Shown in pieces: positions 10,801 to 19,829 of a stretch of 64,000 bases of DNA. The notes beneath the pieces were generated by a model. The model saw only the letters and a list, made by a program, of their open reading frames with translations. It was not told the DNA's origin and ran no database searches. Each line of letters starts with the position of its first letter. Position 1 is the stretch's first letter. A program made the position numbers and the translations under genes. Source of the DNA: Methylomonas sp. (GTDB lineage Bacteria; Pseudomonadota; Gammaproteobacteria; Methylococcales; Methylomonadaceae); NCBI GenBank assembly GCA_002928965.1, contig PERU01000001.1, positions 1 to 64,000 of the forward strand, given 5' to 3'.

Positions 10801-11748
10801 ATCTAGTGCGGTGCCCCACAGCACAGCCTTTTTACCGCCTGCATTCATGGCGATATTACCGCCGATGCAGGAGGCATCGGCGGAGGTCGGATCACAGGCG
10901 AATACTAAATCCTCGGATTCTGCGGCATCCATGACGCGACGGGTTACAACGCCGGCACCGGTAAAAATGGTGGCATAAGACTGCTCGACGCCCGGTAAAT
11001 GACTGTCGGTTTCGACGGCACCGATTTCCAGCAGTTTTTCGGTGTTGATGACAGCAGAGAACGGTGTCAACGGCACTGCGCCACCGGTATAACCGGTACC
11101 GCCGCCGCGTGGAATGATGGTCAGCCCCAGTTTTATGCAGTCTCTGACCAGATGGCCAACCTCTTCCTCAGTGTTGGGGTAGAGCACTACAAACGGATAT
11201 TCGACCCGCCAGTCGGTGGCGTCGGTGACATGAGATACTCGGGCAAAGCCATCGAAACGCACATTATCTTTACGGGTGTGTTTGGTCAGCAGGTTCAAGG
11301 CTTTGCGGCGCATGTCGCTAGCCCGTTCAAAATGTGCTTCGAAGGCATTGACAGCCTGATGCGCAGCATCAATCAGCATGGCTACCCGGCGGGCGCGGTC
11401 AGGAAATTCGGCTTCATTTTCGTGATGGCGCTTATCCATCTGTTTCAGGCGGTGGCGCAAGGCATTCAATAATGCCTGGCGACGCTTACGGTTATTCAGC
11501 AGATCGTCTTCCAGATACGGATTGCGCTGCACTGCCCAAATATCGCCCAATACTTCAAACAGCATGCGTGCCGAGCGACCGGTGATGCGTTCATCGCGCA
11601 GTGATTCGAGAATCCGCCAGTTATCTTCGCCTAACAGGCGTATGACAATTTCCCGGTCGGAAAATGACGTGTAGTTGTAGGGAATTTCACGAAGCCGAGC
11701 AGGCTGCGCATCTTTGAACAACGGGGAGAATACGGATTGCAATGACAT
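7831..11748 (-). CDS. FAD/Fe-S oxidoreductase (DUF3683, FAD-oxidase and CCG domains)
   Basis: A very large (1305-residue) redox protein that resembles a fusion of the parts of glycolate or D-lactate oxidase. Residues 1-180 are a DUF3683-like region. A PCMH-type FAD-binding domain follows, with [14 protein letters not shown] at 211-224 and [12 protein letters not shown] near 294-305. The FAD-oxidase C-terminal domain contains [14 protein letters not shown] and [14 protein letters not shown] (to about 800). Two ferredoxin-like cysteine motifs lie at 839-849 and 901-911, and two CCG (heterodisulfide-reductase-like) motifs at 1084-1085 and 1204-1205. It is probably a 2-hydroxyacid dehydrogenase passing electrons to a quinone or a soluble acceptor. 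The substrate cannot be read. No transmembrane helix is evident. It stands alone, with no partner genes on its strand. Confidence 0.85.
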   Translation of the reverse strand: MSLQSVFSPLFKDAQPARLREIPYNYTSFSDREIVIRLLGEDNWRILESLRDERITGRSARMLFEVLGDIWAVQRNPYLEDDLLNNRKRRQALLNALRHRLKQMDKRHHENEAEFPDRARRVAMLIDAAHQAVNAFEAHFERASDMRRKALNLLTKHTRKDNVRFDGFARVSHVTDATDWRVEYPFVVLYPNTEEEVGHLVRDCIKLGLTIIPRGGGTGYTGGAVPLTPFSAVINTEKLLEIGAVETDSHLPGVEQSYATIFTGAGVVTRRVMDAAESEDLVFACDPTSADASCIGGNIAMNAGGKKAVLWGTALDNLLSWRMVTPDGNWLEVERLNHNLGKIHDQDQVTFQLNYFDSKRKNKLSEQILTMPGSAFRKGELGKDVTDKFLGGLPGIQKEGCDGIITSARWILHKMPPHIRTVCLEFYGQVREAVPAIVEIRDYLAALPKTGPNRVMLAGLEHLDERYVKAVGYASKAKQHGRPKMVLIGDIVGDDDNQVAWATSEVVRMCNARGAEGFIAVSAETRKKFWLDRARTAAIAKHTNAFKINEDVVIPLPRMGDYCDGIERINIELSLRNKLRLCDALNHFLEGDLPVRFYEDSVDKTSLIYDRRQQALSAIELVSARWQWLYDNLDMPLQQAEHFFTEYGIHVGELSNRTAQPTVFHRLQDHSIRVSWKQELLPRLREIFAGDNFRLIIERVEALHKEVLRGRVFVALHMHAGDGNVHTNLPVNSDHYDMLQEANQAVARIMTLARSLGGVISGEHGIGITKYEFLSSAELADFHAYKQQVDPEGHFNKGKLMPGADLSAAYTTSFSLMGYESLIMQQSDIGAISDSVKDCLRCGKCKPVCSTHVPQANLLYSPRNKILATSLLIEAFLYEEQTRRGISITHWKEFEDVADHCTVCHKCYNPCPVDIDFGEVSMNMRHLLRKMGKQSFNPVKTAAIAFLSTNRPSSVKLMRKLLIEWSYKAQRLGSVFLRPWGRAQLAHPPSSTGAPEMKEYVIHFTNRKMPGKLPTKTARALLGIESDDIVPVIRDRSKTQTDSEAVFYFPGCGSERLFSQVGLATQAMLYEIGVQTVLPPGYLCCGYPQRAAGQAEKAKEITTDNRVLFHRVANTLNYLDIKTVVVSCGTCLDQLFDYEFDKIFPGCRLIDIHEYLLEKGVKLEGVGGDRYVYHDPCHSPMKLQDPLKTVSSLVGASVSKSERCCGESGTLAVGRPDISTQVRFRKAEELQKDAAILRSDGYEGPMKMLTSCPSCMQGLQRYQGDVEQLEVDYIVVEIAKHVLGKDWMKNYINDAAKGGIERVLV

Positions 11749-11943
11749 CCTGACTAATGGCGTGCTTAAATGAATGTCAATTGTATCATCGGCTTGTCAG
11801 CCTAAATACCCTAATCTTTACGGGCAGTTGCGGTTTGGAGTCGGATGTTGTGTCGGGGTTGCAACTAAACCTGCTGGCACGGAAAAGAACAACTGTTAGG
11901 AGCGTTACTTCTTGGGGACGCTAATGGGAATCACTGGTTGATC

Positions 11944-11967
11944 GTTCCCACGTTGGAACGTGGGAAC
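11944..11967. repeat. Perfect 24-bp palindrome (REP-like)
   Basis: GTTCCCACGTT and AACGTGGGAAC form 11-bp arms around a GG centre. It lies between the oxidoreductase and the first VPLPA-CTERM gene. There is no T run on either side, so it resembles an extragenic palindromic repeat rather than a terminator. The rest of 11749-11989 shows no gene. Confidence 0.6.
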
Positions 11968-11989
11968 CGACGAAGCGCGAAACACCCCT

Positions 11990-12835
11990 TTATCTTCGTT
12001 GACGCCAACCTCCAATTTTGAACAAACCCAGGATCGTGGAACCGAATAGCCACAGGGAGCCAGGCAGAGGTACCGCTTGAACGTTGATGGTAGCCTTGAA
12101 ATTAGCAAAATTGAATTGGGTTGGATGGTCGTAGCGGTTGCCGGCAAACACCAGGGTAAGCAAATCGTCATTGCCGCCCAATTCCAGCCAAGGCAGGTGC
12201 AGGGTCACTGTATTCGTCGGGTTGTTGCTGTCGTCAGCTGCCCACCAGACCTGCCCGTTCAAGGCGCTTTGTTTCAAATCATTTGCCCACCATTCAGACC
12301 AATTGGTTGAACTGTTTCCATTGGGATACCAAGTGTTGTTTGGCGGACCTTGTGTCCCCGACGTTTCAATTCCTGTCCATGCTGTGATGCCAGGAATTAA
12401 ATCGTGTAAATGTTCACCGTCGCCTTCTGGCAAGGTCAGGTCGGATTGAAGGGTAATCGAAACTTGTGCATGGGTATAACCGTTGGCGGCTAGGCCATTT
12501 AAGTCTAAAACTGACCAGCGGGAGTTCAGTGACCAGCCATAGTCATTTGCAGGTACGCTGGATGGTGATAAAGGAAGTCGCCATGCTTTTACACCGACTT
12601 CATCAACCAAGCCGTCATTTCCAAAATCCTGCCGTGCGCTAGAGGTACCGATCAATGATAGGGCATCACCGGTTTTAACTGATAAGGTTCCGGGTTGGTC
12701 GAAAGCAAAATTTAAGTGATAACGAATGCCACCGGAATAAGGGTCACCAATCGCTGCCGTATTGGCACTGGCGATTGCAGGTGAGAGCCCGGCGATCAGT
12801 AATGTGGTAAAAAGGGGTTTGAATAATCGCTGCAT
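11990..12835 (-). CDS. VPLPA-CTERM sorting domain protein A
   Basis: A 281-residue exported protein. Residues 1-24 are a signal peptide (basic MQRLFK, hydrophobic core, AIASA cleavage site). The C-terminus carries a sorting tail: VPLPGSLWLFGS, a hydrophobic segment and terminal RQRR. This is the VPLPA variant of PEP-CTERM, which an exosortase processes in the envelope. The body is rich in Asn, Thr, Trp and Gly, with no catalytic motif I recognise (NTWYPNGNSSTNWSEWWAND is typical). It is third of three similar genes on one strand and follows protein B after 88 bases. Function is unknown; a surface or matrix role is inferred from the tail. Confidence 0.85.
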   Translation of the reverse strand: MQRLFKPLFTTLLIAGLSPAIASANTAAIGDPYSGGIRYHLNFAFDQPGTLSVKTGDALSLIGTSSARQDFGNDGLVDEVGVKAWRLPLSPSSVPANDYGWSLNSRWSVLDLNGLAANGYTHAQVSITLQSDLTLPEGDGEHLHDLIPGITAWTGIETSGTQGPPNNTWYPNGNSSTNWSEWWANDLKQSALNGQVWWAADDSNNPTNTVTLHLPWLELGGNDDLLTLVFAGNRYDHPTQFNFANFKATINVQAVPLPGSLWLFGSTILGLFKIGGWRQRR

Positions 12836-12923
12836 ACTTTTCTATCTCGTCGATTCAAAAGGGTTGCAGTCCGTCCATCAATCTATTGGACGTGACGTTG
12901 TTTCAGTTGGTTTTCTGGATTTA

Positions 12924-13661
12924 TCAAACGCTGATACCTGCTTTGCGACGCCCAATTCCTACTATGCCGATAATAGTGCTACCGAACAACCAAACAGCTG
13001 CTGGAACGGGCACTTGCGACACAGTAATGGTGTTACCGGACAAGCTGAAGCTATGTGTGTCAGAACTGAAGGTCACGCGATAATCACCATGTCCACCTAC
13101 AGAGGTATTGCGGATGCCGTCATTGGTATTTATACCCGCCGCTGCTTCAGTCTCGTTTAAAAAATAATCCGCCATTACGAACAGATAATTACCTGCAGTC
13201 ACAGTGACTTCGTAAGCAGGGTCACGTCGGAAATGAATCGAACCGTCGCTGGCACCAAACGTGGCACCCAGGTCGGTCAATTTAAAATCAGGAGTATTGA
13301 TAGCTGGACAGTTATTGGCAATATCGTCACAGCGTGACAAGTGATTTGCAGCGTTTAACAATGGATTTGAACTGCCGTCATCCTTCCAGAAATGAGTGTC
13401 GGGATCAATGTAAGTAAATTCCCCATCGCCATTTAAGTCGACAGCATTGGCTGTAGTGTTGTCTGTGCTTTCGTAAGCCAGTACATTCAGTTTGAACGTT
13501 CCGCCGGAGGGTGCGACGATTTTCCAGGTGTCAAATGTTGAGCCGCCGGTTTGTTGGAAAAGGCTGCCGTTTATTTCAAGCGTATTTGCTGCCTGAACGG
13601 GGGCTAGATAGACGCTGCTGAGCAAAGTAGCAGCGGCAAGGGTTTTGAGAAAGCTATTCAT
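12924..13661 (-). CDS. VPLPA-CTERM sorting domain protein B
   Basis: A 245-residue exported protein with a signal peptide ending near residue 24 (YLAPVQA before ANTLEING). The C-terminal sorting tail is VPVPAAVWLFGS, hydrophobic IIGIVGI and GRRK. The middle contains DLNGDGEFTYIDPDTHFW, an Asp/Asn-rich stretch that could bind calcium. It also has NTNDGIRNTSVGGHGDYRVTF, consistent with a beta-sandwich. The tail is nearly identical in layout to proteins A and C, so all three likely use the same exosortase, which is not encoded in this window. The gene follows the terminator of protein C and so probably has its own promoter. Confidence 0.85.
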   Translation of the reverse strand: MNSFLKTLAAATLLSSVYLAPVQAANTLEINGSLFQQTGGSTFDTWKIVAPSGGTFKLNVLAYESTDNTTANAVDLNGDGEFTYIDPDTHFWKDDGSSNPLLNAANHLSRCDDIANNCPAINTPDFKLTDLGATFGASDGSIHFRRDPAYEVTVTAGNYLFVMADYFLNETEAAAGINTNDGIRNTSVGGHGDYRVTFSSDTHSFSLSGNTITVSQVPVPAAVWLFGSTIIGIVGIGRRKAGISV

Positions 13662-13688
13662 GTTGTGTCCTTTTAACAGTCAGAAACT

Positions 13689-13715
13689 AAAAAGGCGAAG
13701 CCGTAGCTTCGCCTT
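13689..13715 (-). terminator. Strong terminator after VPLPA-CTERM gene C
   Basis: On the minus strand AAGGCGAAGC (13715-13706) and GCTTCGCCTT (13701-13692) form a perfect 10-bp stem with a four-base loop and run straight into T residues. It ends transcription of gene C before gene B. Confidence 0.9.
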
Positions 13716-13725
13716 GTGTCTGCAT

Positions 13726-14589
13726 TTAAGCGCTGATGGCTGATTTGCGACGACCGATACCGATCATGCCAGCAATAGCTGTACCAAACAGCCAGACTGC
13801 GCCTGGGACGGGGACAGGTGCTACGGATAGGCTGGCTTTATAGAATTCATTGCTATTGTTAGAGCCATTGCCGCCAATCCACAAGAAGTATTTGCCAGCA
13901 GCCAAATTATTGAAGGTTTTGCTAGCTGAACCGCCGTCAGTGGTGGTTGCGGCGTATCCAATAAACTCTAAGCCTCTCATTGCCAGAGGCAATTGATCTG
14001 GATTAAATGACAACGAGTTAGGGTTATATGAAACATGATTTGGGTTGCTGACGTTGCCGATAGGGGAGGATGGCGCATCGGGGTTTGCATTCCACGCTTG
14101 GTGCTTGTTGCCGTGAGTGGTGCTACCCCAGCCGCTAAATAGGCTAAAACCAGGTGCAAACGTTGAGTTAAGGCTGCTGTCCGCTTCCACAGTAATGCTC
14201 AAGTTACCTGCAACGTCCAGATCAATCAAGCCATAGTCCAAAGCGTTACCCCAGCTAGAGCTTGATTTCCATCTGTTACCGGTAGATTCCAAAACGAAAT
14301 TTTGGGCCACACCGGCCTTCGTTTTGGCGTCGGCGGCTGAGACTTCGTAAACATCGTTATAATGGTGGATATTCGCCAACCAAGTGGTGGGTAAATTGGC
14401 AATATAACCCTTGTCGACTGGTGATCCTCCTGTCCAACTACCAGTTGTAATGGTCCCAGTTCCGTTCACGTTGGGTGCTTGACCGCCTGATGCATCAATA
14501 TGATAAGACACATGCGCTTGTGCCGCCCCTGCACCCAATAATGAAGCCGCAACAGCGCCTGCAATAGCCAGTTTTTTGAATTGAAACAT
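13726..14589 (-). CDS. VPLPA-CTERM sorting domain protein C with putative N-terminal histidine
   Basis: A 287-residue exported protein. The signal peptide (residues 1-25) ends in GAGAAQA, and the expected mature protein begins HVSYHIDASGG, with His as its first residue. The C-terminus is the sorting tail VPVPGAVWLFGTA, a hydrophobic stretch and GRRK. The body is rich in Ser, Asn, Gly and Trp and looks like a beta-sandwich. It contains several further histidines (IHHYNDVYEV, TTHGNKHQAW). An N-terminal His after signal cleavage is how copper histidine-brace proteins start, but the fold here is unassigned. It is the first of three related genes and has its own terminator. Confidence 0.85.
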   Translation of the reverse strand: MFQFKKLAIAGAVAASLLGAGAAQAHVSYHIDASGGQAPNVNGTGTITTGSWTGGSPVDKGYIANLPTTWLANIHHYNDVYEVSAADAKTKAGVAQNFVLESTGNRWKSSSSWGNALDYGLIDLDVAGNLSITVEADSSLNSTFAPGFSLFSGWGSTTHGNKHQAWNANPDAPSSPIGNVSNPNHVSYNPNSLSFNPDQLPLAMRGLEFIGYAATTTDGGSASKTFNNLAAGKYFLWIGGNGSNNSNEFYKASLSVAPVPVPGAVWLFGTAIAGMIGIGRRKSAISA

Positions 14590-15824
14590 TGTATTCCTTC
14601 CTAATTGGTTGATTTGATGTGTGTCTCTCGTACTTGAGAGAGTAACCCGGCTGTCTTGTTAGGACTCAAGACCCGTGGCTTTCCGAACCCGTTTCGCAAC
14701 GGGGGTGGCAGGTATCAGCAGTCCAGCAGTCATGCGCAAGTTGTTGCAAGGTGATCTGTTGGTGCTGCTACAGTGTTTTAGCAAAAGATATGCCATTACA
14801 TAATGTGTTGAAATATAGGCTATTGAAAAGTTTTTACGGAAGGCTACAAAAAATACAGCGTCATTTGCCATACTTGACTGCGTCAAATAACTTATTTACC
14901 GGTTTTTGCACTTTTTTTAAAATAAAGCGTTATCGGGCGGTAAATTATGTGGCTTGAAGTGATAGAACTTTATTGGAGTATGATTATCTGAGTTTGTTTA
15001 AGAATTGGGTAATGGATTGGTTTAATTGCCTGCTTCCATTGGTTTGGAAGCGGTGGAGACATCATATGCAACCCATGCATTTCAGTGTATTCAGGCAAGC
15101 CTGTCGAAGTATTAAGGCGTGCCCTTCTAAAGGGCGAACGGCAAGTGCCGATTGATCAAGTCTGCATGTTGTTAAAAGTAGCAAGCTTGGCGATGATATT
15201 TTTGCCGATAATTAAGCTGCACTTAATTTTGAGCATTAGAATGTCCAGCAACTAATCAAATTCAACCGCCATTAATCTAGGAGCCTGTCCGAGAATTGAG
15301 AATCTGCTACGGAAAAGCCCTTTTGGCCATATTTTTCGCTCATTTTCGTTAAATACCACCACTATTCGCCTCAAATGATCAAAATGTTTGACACAAAATG
15401 GCTTTCCCTCGTGACGATTTCTATTCTCGGACAGTCTCCTGGACGACCATGAATGCCCTGAATCACACCGGTCAATGAAAGTTGGGGTAAGAGCGACACC
15501 AAGCACGATTCCATGGCCTTCGGTTCGAGGCTGGCGTCGCTTCTAAGATAAGTTTCAGAGTAATGCGAGTAAGTTATACCTACCGACTAGTTCTACTTTG
15601 GCAGATTCATGCAGATACTCGTCATTCCGGCATACTCTCTGGAGCACAAGCGGATTGCCGGACCCGGCTGAGCGTGAAGAGAATCCAGGTCTAATGGATG
15701 GTGAGGCTTACCATCCATGGCGCTGGGTGCCGGCGGCATGACGGCATGACGGCAGGTTTTAAAGATGACAAAGTAGAGCTAGCCTGTTAATAAATGAAAA
15801 TACAATCCTGATAAATCAAATTAA
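14590..15824. other. Gene-poor stretch with one MITE and small inverted repeats
   Basis: No convincing gene lies in these 1.2 kb. The short frames at 14659-14886 and 14973-15155 have no ribosome binding site or family resemblance. Recognisable content is the MITE copy at 15281-15438 and an inverted repeat ATGGATGGT/ACCATCCAT at 15694-15718. A short tandem of GGCATGAC lies near 15735-15755. The stretch looks like accumulated mobile-element debris. Confidence 0.6.
15281..15438. mobile_element. MITE copy 1 (158 bp, IS5-like ends)
   Basis: The ends are inverted copies of GAGnCTGTCCGAGAAT: GAGCCTGTCCGAGAAT on the left and ATTCTCGGACAGTCTC on the right. It is flanked by CTAG (15277-15280) and CTGG (15439-15442), an eroded 4-bp target duplication. 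It has no coding capacity. A second copy of equal length and orientation lies at 16339-16496. Confidence 0.8.
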
Positions 15825-16274
15825 ATGAAATTTAGTGTATTTATAAAAAGACTGTCCCATCCTCAAGTTATTCGGCGGTTAAAAATCGGCCTTTCTGTTT
15901 GGGCGCTAGCGATACTAATCAGTCTGCTAATTAAACTTGCCTATGATATTGGTTATTTCAAAGCACAATCTCTGATTGACGAGAAAAACGCTGCAGCTCC
16001 ATCCACACGTCAGGTGCTGACAATTGAGGCTGCCCAGCTTGTAGTGACAGGTGCGCTGAAAGAAGATCCGAGTAATCCCAAAACCATCGTTACTCAGGTT
16101 GTTGATAATAACCAAAAACTTTCCACTGTTATCATAGAAAACAATAAACAAAAGAAAATTGGCTGGATCATCGATATGCGCTTGTTTTTTACCGGCGATC
16201 TTTTTAATGACCAAGGCTACAACCTGACACAATCCATTCAGTATCAACACAATATCCATTCTGAAAATCGTTGA
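15825..16274 (+). CDS. Hypothetical single-pass membrane protein between two MITEs
   Basis: A 149-residue protein I do not recognise. After a basic N-terminus it has one hydrophobic segment (about residues 24-48, including WALAILISLLIKLAY) and then a polar domain. That domain has a possible beta-rich part (TIVTQVVDNNQKLSTVIIEN) and probably faces the periplasm. No clear ribosome binding site precedes the ATG, which lowers certainty about the start. It stands alone between two copies of the same 158-bp MITE. A recent arrival or a relic is possible. Confidence 0.6.
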   Translation: MKFSVFIKRLSHPQVIRRLKIGLSVWALAILISLLIKLAYDIGYFKAQSLIDEKNAAAPSTRQVLTIEAAQLVVTGALKEDPSNPKTIVTQVVDNNQKLSTVIIENNKQKKIGWIIDMRLFFTGDLFNDQGYNLTQSIQYQHNIHSENR

Positions 16275-16338
16275 TATTTAATTGGGATAGGATTTTAGTA
16301 AACCAAGGTTGTCGAAGCCTATCTTGATGTGATACTAG

Positions 16339-16496
16339 GAGCCTGTCCGAGAATAGAGAATCTGCTACGGAAAAGCCCTTTTGGCCAGATTCCCCGCTCA
16401 TTTTCGTTAAATAGAGCCACTATTCGCCTCAAATGATCAAAAAATCTGACTCAAAATGGCTTTCCCTCGCGACGATTCCTATTCTCGGACAGACTC
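16339..16496. mobile_element. MITE copy 2 (158 bp) with intact CTAG target duplication
   Basis: Ends GAGCCTGTCCGAGAATAG and ATTCTCGGACAGACTC are inverted. CTAG flanks the element on both sides (16335-16338 and 16497-16500). Most internal bases match copy 1, including ATCTGCTACGGAAAAGCCC and the stretch around TCGCCTCAAATGATCAAAA. CTAG fits the YTAR target of IS5-group elements, so a related IS5-type transposase elsewhere in the genome may mobilise it. Confidence 0.85.
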
Positions 16497-16531
16497 CTAG
16501 ACAACCTCAGTACCTAATGGCTACCGGGTTA

Positions 16532-17053
16532 TTAATGTACTGTTTTAGAGGCATTCGCTTGGTCATACATGCTGCAGAATAACTGCACGGTCACAAACGT
16601 CATGGTTTTAATAATTCGAACCGCAGCTGCAGGTGTTTGATTTTCAGATACATGTTCGTCAATACAGGCGTTCATAAAATTAACTAAACCTTGTTGGTCG
16701 TTACTTTGAAACACACTGTCCGAATGCGGTTTACCGGACAGCATGGCTGTCATCTCGGCCTCCACTGATACTGCTTTTTCTTGCAGCCAGGCCAAACCCA
16801 TTGCTTGTTGAGTTGGTAATAAGCCGGCGGCGTGTTGAAAGGCGCAGATAATGTCGAAAACCAGATCCATAAACAGCTGTGCCATGGTTTGGTCTTGTTC
16901 AGCGATGACGGAAGGAAACACCCCGAAAATGGTTTGCGCCAACACAGGTTGTTCAGTCTGAAATTTTTCCAGAATGGCTCTGCCGGCATGTTCATCAAGG
17001 CTTCTGGCATGTTCAAGGCCCAGGTAGAGTTCTTTATCGGTAAATTCGCGCAT
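16532..17053 (-). CDS. Hypothetical alpha-helical protein
   Basis: A 173-residue protein with no signal peptide or transmembrane segment. It is predicted almost entirely helical and is rich in Gln, Ala and Met (for example VLAQTIFGVFPSVIAEQDQ). I recognise no family. It has two cysteines and no obvious catalytic motif. It lies 60 bases upstream of uvrB's stop on the same strand order, with MITE copy 2 just beyond its 3' end. The frame is clean and codon use resembles its neighbours, so it is probably a real gene. Confidence 0.65.
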   Translation of the reverse strand: MREFTDKELYLGLEHARSLDEHAGRAILEKFQTEQPVLAQTIFGVFPSVIAEQDQTMAQLFMDLVFDIICAFQHAAGLLPTQQAMGLAWLQEKAVSVEAEMTAMLSGKPHSDSVFQSNDQQGLVNFMNACIDEHVSENQTPAAAVRIIKTMTFVTVQLFCSMYDQANASKTVH

Positions 17054-17113
17054 TTGATGATGTGATAAAAAATGGAAATGGCTAAAGAGGAGAATGAGTG
17101 GTTTTTTTAGTTA

Positions 17114-19120
17114 TCAAACTACCATCTCGGCTTGTAACAGTTTAATCTGATCCCTGACTCGGGCCGCATCTTCAAATTCCAGATTTTTGGCATGTTGATA
17201 CATTTTTTCTTCCAGTTGTTTTAATAACTTGGCGGCTTGTTTGGGGGGCATGGCTTTGTATTCATTGGCCGGTTCGGCAACTTTGGCTCGAGCGCTGGAA
17301 ATGGAACCACCGGAACCCGGAATCGATATTTCCAGAATGTCGGTCACCGATTTGAAGATGGTTTTTGGGGTGATGTTGTGCTGTTTGTTAAAGGCTTGTT
17401 GTTTGGTTCTCCGCCGCTCGGTTTCGTCGATGGCTTGTTGCATGGAGCGGGTGATTTTGTCGCCATACAGAATGGCTTTGCCCTGAGAGTTGCGAGCGGC
17501 TCTGCCGATGGTTTGCACCAATGACACCACCGAACGCAAAAATCCTTCCTTATCCGCATCCAGAATCGCAACCAGCGACACTTCCGGAATGTCCAGGCCT
17601 TCCCGTAACAAATTGATGCCTACCAGTACATCAAATACACCTAACCGCAGGTCGCGGATGATTTCCACCCGTTCCACGGTTTCAATATCTGAATGCAGGT
17701 AGCGCACCTTGACATCGTGCTCCATCAGATAATCGGTCAAATCTTCCGACATGCGTTTAGTCAGGGTGGTAACCAAAACGCGTTGTTTGAGCACGACGCG
17801 TTTATTGATTTCCGATAACAAGTCATCCACCTGAGTGCTGGCAGGACGGACTTCGACGATGGGATCGACCAATCCTGTCGGGCGAACGACTTGTTCAACA
17901 ACGGCCCCGGAATGCTCTTTTTCATAGGAGCCGGGGGTGGCAGATACATAAATGCGTTGGCCGCAAATGGCTTCGAATTCATCGAATTTCAGTGGCCGAT
18001 TATCTAAAGCGGAGGGCAGGCGGAAACCGTATTCGACCAAGGTTTCCTTACGGGAGCGATCACCTTTGTACATGGCGCCAATCTGCGGCACGGTGACATG
18101 GCTTTCATCTATCACCACCAAGGCATCTTTGGGTAAATAATCGAACATGGTGGGGGGGGATTCACCATCCGCACGGCTGGATAAGTGGCGGGAATAGTTT
18201 TCGATGCCGGAGCAATAGCCCACTTCCATGATCATTTCAATGTCGAATAGTGTGCGCTGCTCCAGGCGCTGGGCTTCGACCAGCTTGTGATTGTCGCGCA
18301 ACTGTTCCAGGCGCTCGGCCAGTTCGATCTTAATTTTCTCCACTGCAGTCAATAACTGATCGCGCGGCGTGACGTAATGGCTTTTGGGGTAAATGGTAAA
18401 GCGGGCAAGCCGTTGAGTGACTTCGCCGGTGAGCGGGTCGAACATCGACAAACGCTCGATTTCGTCATCGAACAATTCGATGCGCAAGGCTTGTTCTTCC
18501 GACTCGGCAGGGAATACATCAATCACTTCGCCGCGAACCCGATAGGTGGCACGGCGCAGTTCGGTATCGTTGCGGGTATATTGCATTTCGGCCAGTCGCC
18601 GCAAAATGTCACGCTGCTTGATCATGTCGCCGCGTACCAGATGCAGCACCATTTGAAAGTAAGATTCAGGTTCGCCCAAACCGTAAATCGCTGAGACAGT
18701 TGCCACGACGATGGTATCGCGCCGTTCCAACAACGCTTTGGTGGCGGACAGGCGCATTTGCTCGATATGTTGGTTTAGTGAGGCATCTTTATCAATAAAG
18801 GTATCGGATGCCGGAATATAGGCTTCCGGCTGATAGTAGTCGTAGTAAGACACAAAATATTCGACGCTGTTTTCCGGAAAGAACTCTTTCATCTCGCCGT
18901 ACAGTTGTGCCGCCAGGGTTTTGTTCGGGGCCATGATCATGGCCGGACGCTGGGTTTGCTGGATGACGTTGGCGATAGTAAAGGTCTTGCCGGAGCCGGT
19001 CACGCCGAGCAGGGTTTGATGCAATTCGCCGTCATTGATCCCTTCAGAAAGCAGCTTGATTGCAGTGGGTTGGTCCCCGGCTGGCTGGTAGCGACTTTGA
19101 ATTTTAAAGGCTTTGTGCAT
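17114..19120 (-). CDS. uvrB: UvrABC excision nuclease subunit B
   Basis: The damage-verifying helicase (668 residues from the chosen start) of nucleotide excision repair. UvrA loads it on DNA, and it recruits UvrC. Visible motifs are Walker A GVTGSGKT, the beta-hairpin region [12 protein letters not shown], helicase motifs [18 protein letters not shown] and [10 protein letters not shown], and a C-terminal UVR motif ([20 protein letters not shown]). The family start [20 protein letters not shown] lies at 19120. The frame continues upstream to an ATG at 19210 behind a weak AGG, so a 30-residue extension cannot be excluded. No LexA box (CTGT-N8-ACAG) is visible upstream. A run of eight C on the coding strand lies at 18152-18159. 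Confidence 0.95.
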   Translation of the reverse strand: MHKAFKIQSRYQPAGDQPTAIKLLSEGINDGELHQTLLGVTGSGKTFTIANVIQQTQRPAMIMAPNKTLAAQLYGEMKEFFPENSVEYFVSYYDYYQPEAYIPASDTFIDKDASLNQHIEQMRLSATKALLERRDTIVVATVSAIYGLGEPESYFQMVLHLVRGDMIKQRDILRRLAEMQYTRNDTELRRATYRVRGEVIDVFPAESEEQALRIELFDDEIERLSMFDPLTGEVTQRLARFTIYPKSHYVTPRDQLLTAVEKIKIELAERLEQLRDNHKLVEAQRLEQRTLFDIEMIMEVGYCSGIENYSRHLSSRADGESPPTMFDYLPKDALVVIDESHVTVPQIGAMYKGDRSRKETLVEYGFRLPSALDNRPLKFDEFEAICGQRIYVSATPGSYEKEHSGAVVEQVVRPTGLVDPIVEVRPASTQVDDLLSEINKRVVLKQRVLVTTLTKRMSEDLTDYLMEHDVKVRYLHSDIETVERVEIIRDLRLGVFDVLVGINLLREGLDIPEVSLVAILDADKEGFLRSVVSLVQTIGRAARNSQGKAILYGDKITRSMQQAIDETERRRTKQQAFNKQHNITPKTIFKSVTDILEISIPGSGGSISSARAKVAEPANEYKAMPPKQAAKLLKQLEEKMYQHAKNLEFEDAARVRDQIKLLQAEMVV

Positions 19121-19305
19121 GGATTGAATTGAAATTGGCGCAGGCGGCTGATCGGTTATTATGCCAGTAATTGCCGATTGACTGATTTCCATGCGCCGTT
19201 TACCGGACATACCTACTTACTCCCGATGTCAATAATTGATTTTTACAAAGCTGGATTTTAGCGCTATAGTCCTAGCAGGTTTTTGCAGTTTTAAGCGGGT
19301 GAGTC

Positions 19306-19824
19306 ATGCAGATAACCAGCTCCCATAGTATCAGTACAGCATATAGCCAGCAGCCTTATCAAGCCAAAACATCAGTCGATGCGCAGGCAGAAAAAACTGC
19401 GCCCGCCAAAACAGAATCTCCCAAAGAAGATAAACAACAAGCGCAGCAGATACAGAGACAAATCGAAATCTTAAAAGCGCGCGATCGGGAGGTGCGTAGT
19501 CACGAGCAGGCACATTTGACAGCGGCGGGTGGTTTGGCAATAGGGGGAGCCAGTTTTGAATTTGTGACCGGCCCTGATGGGCAACGTTATGCAGTCGGTG
19601 GCGAGGTCAGTATTGATACCTCCGGAGTGCCAGGTGACCCGGAAGCTACGCTGCGTAAAGCGGAAACCATTCGTCGTGCTGCCTTGGCACCGGCTCGACC
19701 TTCCAGCCAGGATTACAGTGTGGCCAGTAAAGCTACAGCCATGGCCAATCAGGCCAGATTGGAAATGTTAAGAGCATCCCGAGCGGTCGACAGTAAAGGG
19801 GTTTTACTGGATGTCAATGCTTAA
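19306..19824 (+). CDS. SprA-related putative metalloprotease-like protein
   Basis: A 172-residue protein of the SprA-related family (putative catalytic domain). The N-terminal third is low-complexity, rich in Gln, Ala and Lys. The conserved part begins near residue 60 and contains HEQAHLTAAGG, an HExxH zinc-protease signature. It is followed by FEFVTGPDGQRYAVGGEVSID and a helical end with ATAMANQARLEMLRAS. No signal peptide is visible. Its substrate and location are unknown; the protease role rests on the HExxH motif alone. It is transcribed divergently from uvrB and converges with the PilZ gene. Confidence 0.8.
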   Translation: MQITSSHSISTAYSQQPYQAKTSVDAQAEKTAPAKTESPKEDKQQAQQIQRQIEILKARDREVRSHEQAHLTAAGGLAIGGASFEFVTGPDGQRYAVGGEVSIDTSGVPGDPEATLRKAETIRRAALAPARPSSQDYSVASKATAMANQARLEMLRASRAVDSKGVLLDVNA

Positions 19825-19829
19825 TCCAG

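Noticed and set aside
9457..11472. Several plus-strand frames opposite the large oxidoreductase gene
   Set aside because: They mirror a well-supported 1305-residue gene and have no family features of their own.
14973..15155. 60-codon frame in the gap after the VPLPA-CTERM array
   Set aside because: No ribosome binding site, no family resemblance, unusual composition, and it reads through extragenic repeat-like sequence.
19211..19305. LexA box upstream of uvrB
   Set aside because: No CTGT-N8-ACAG or close variant is present in the region.
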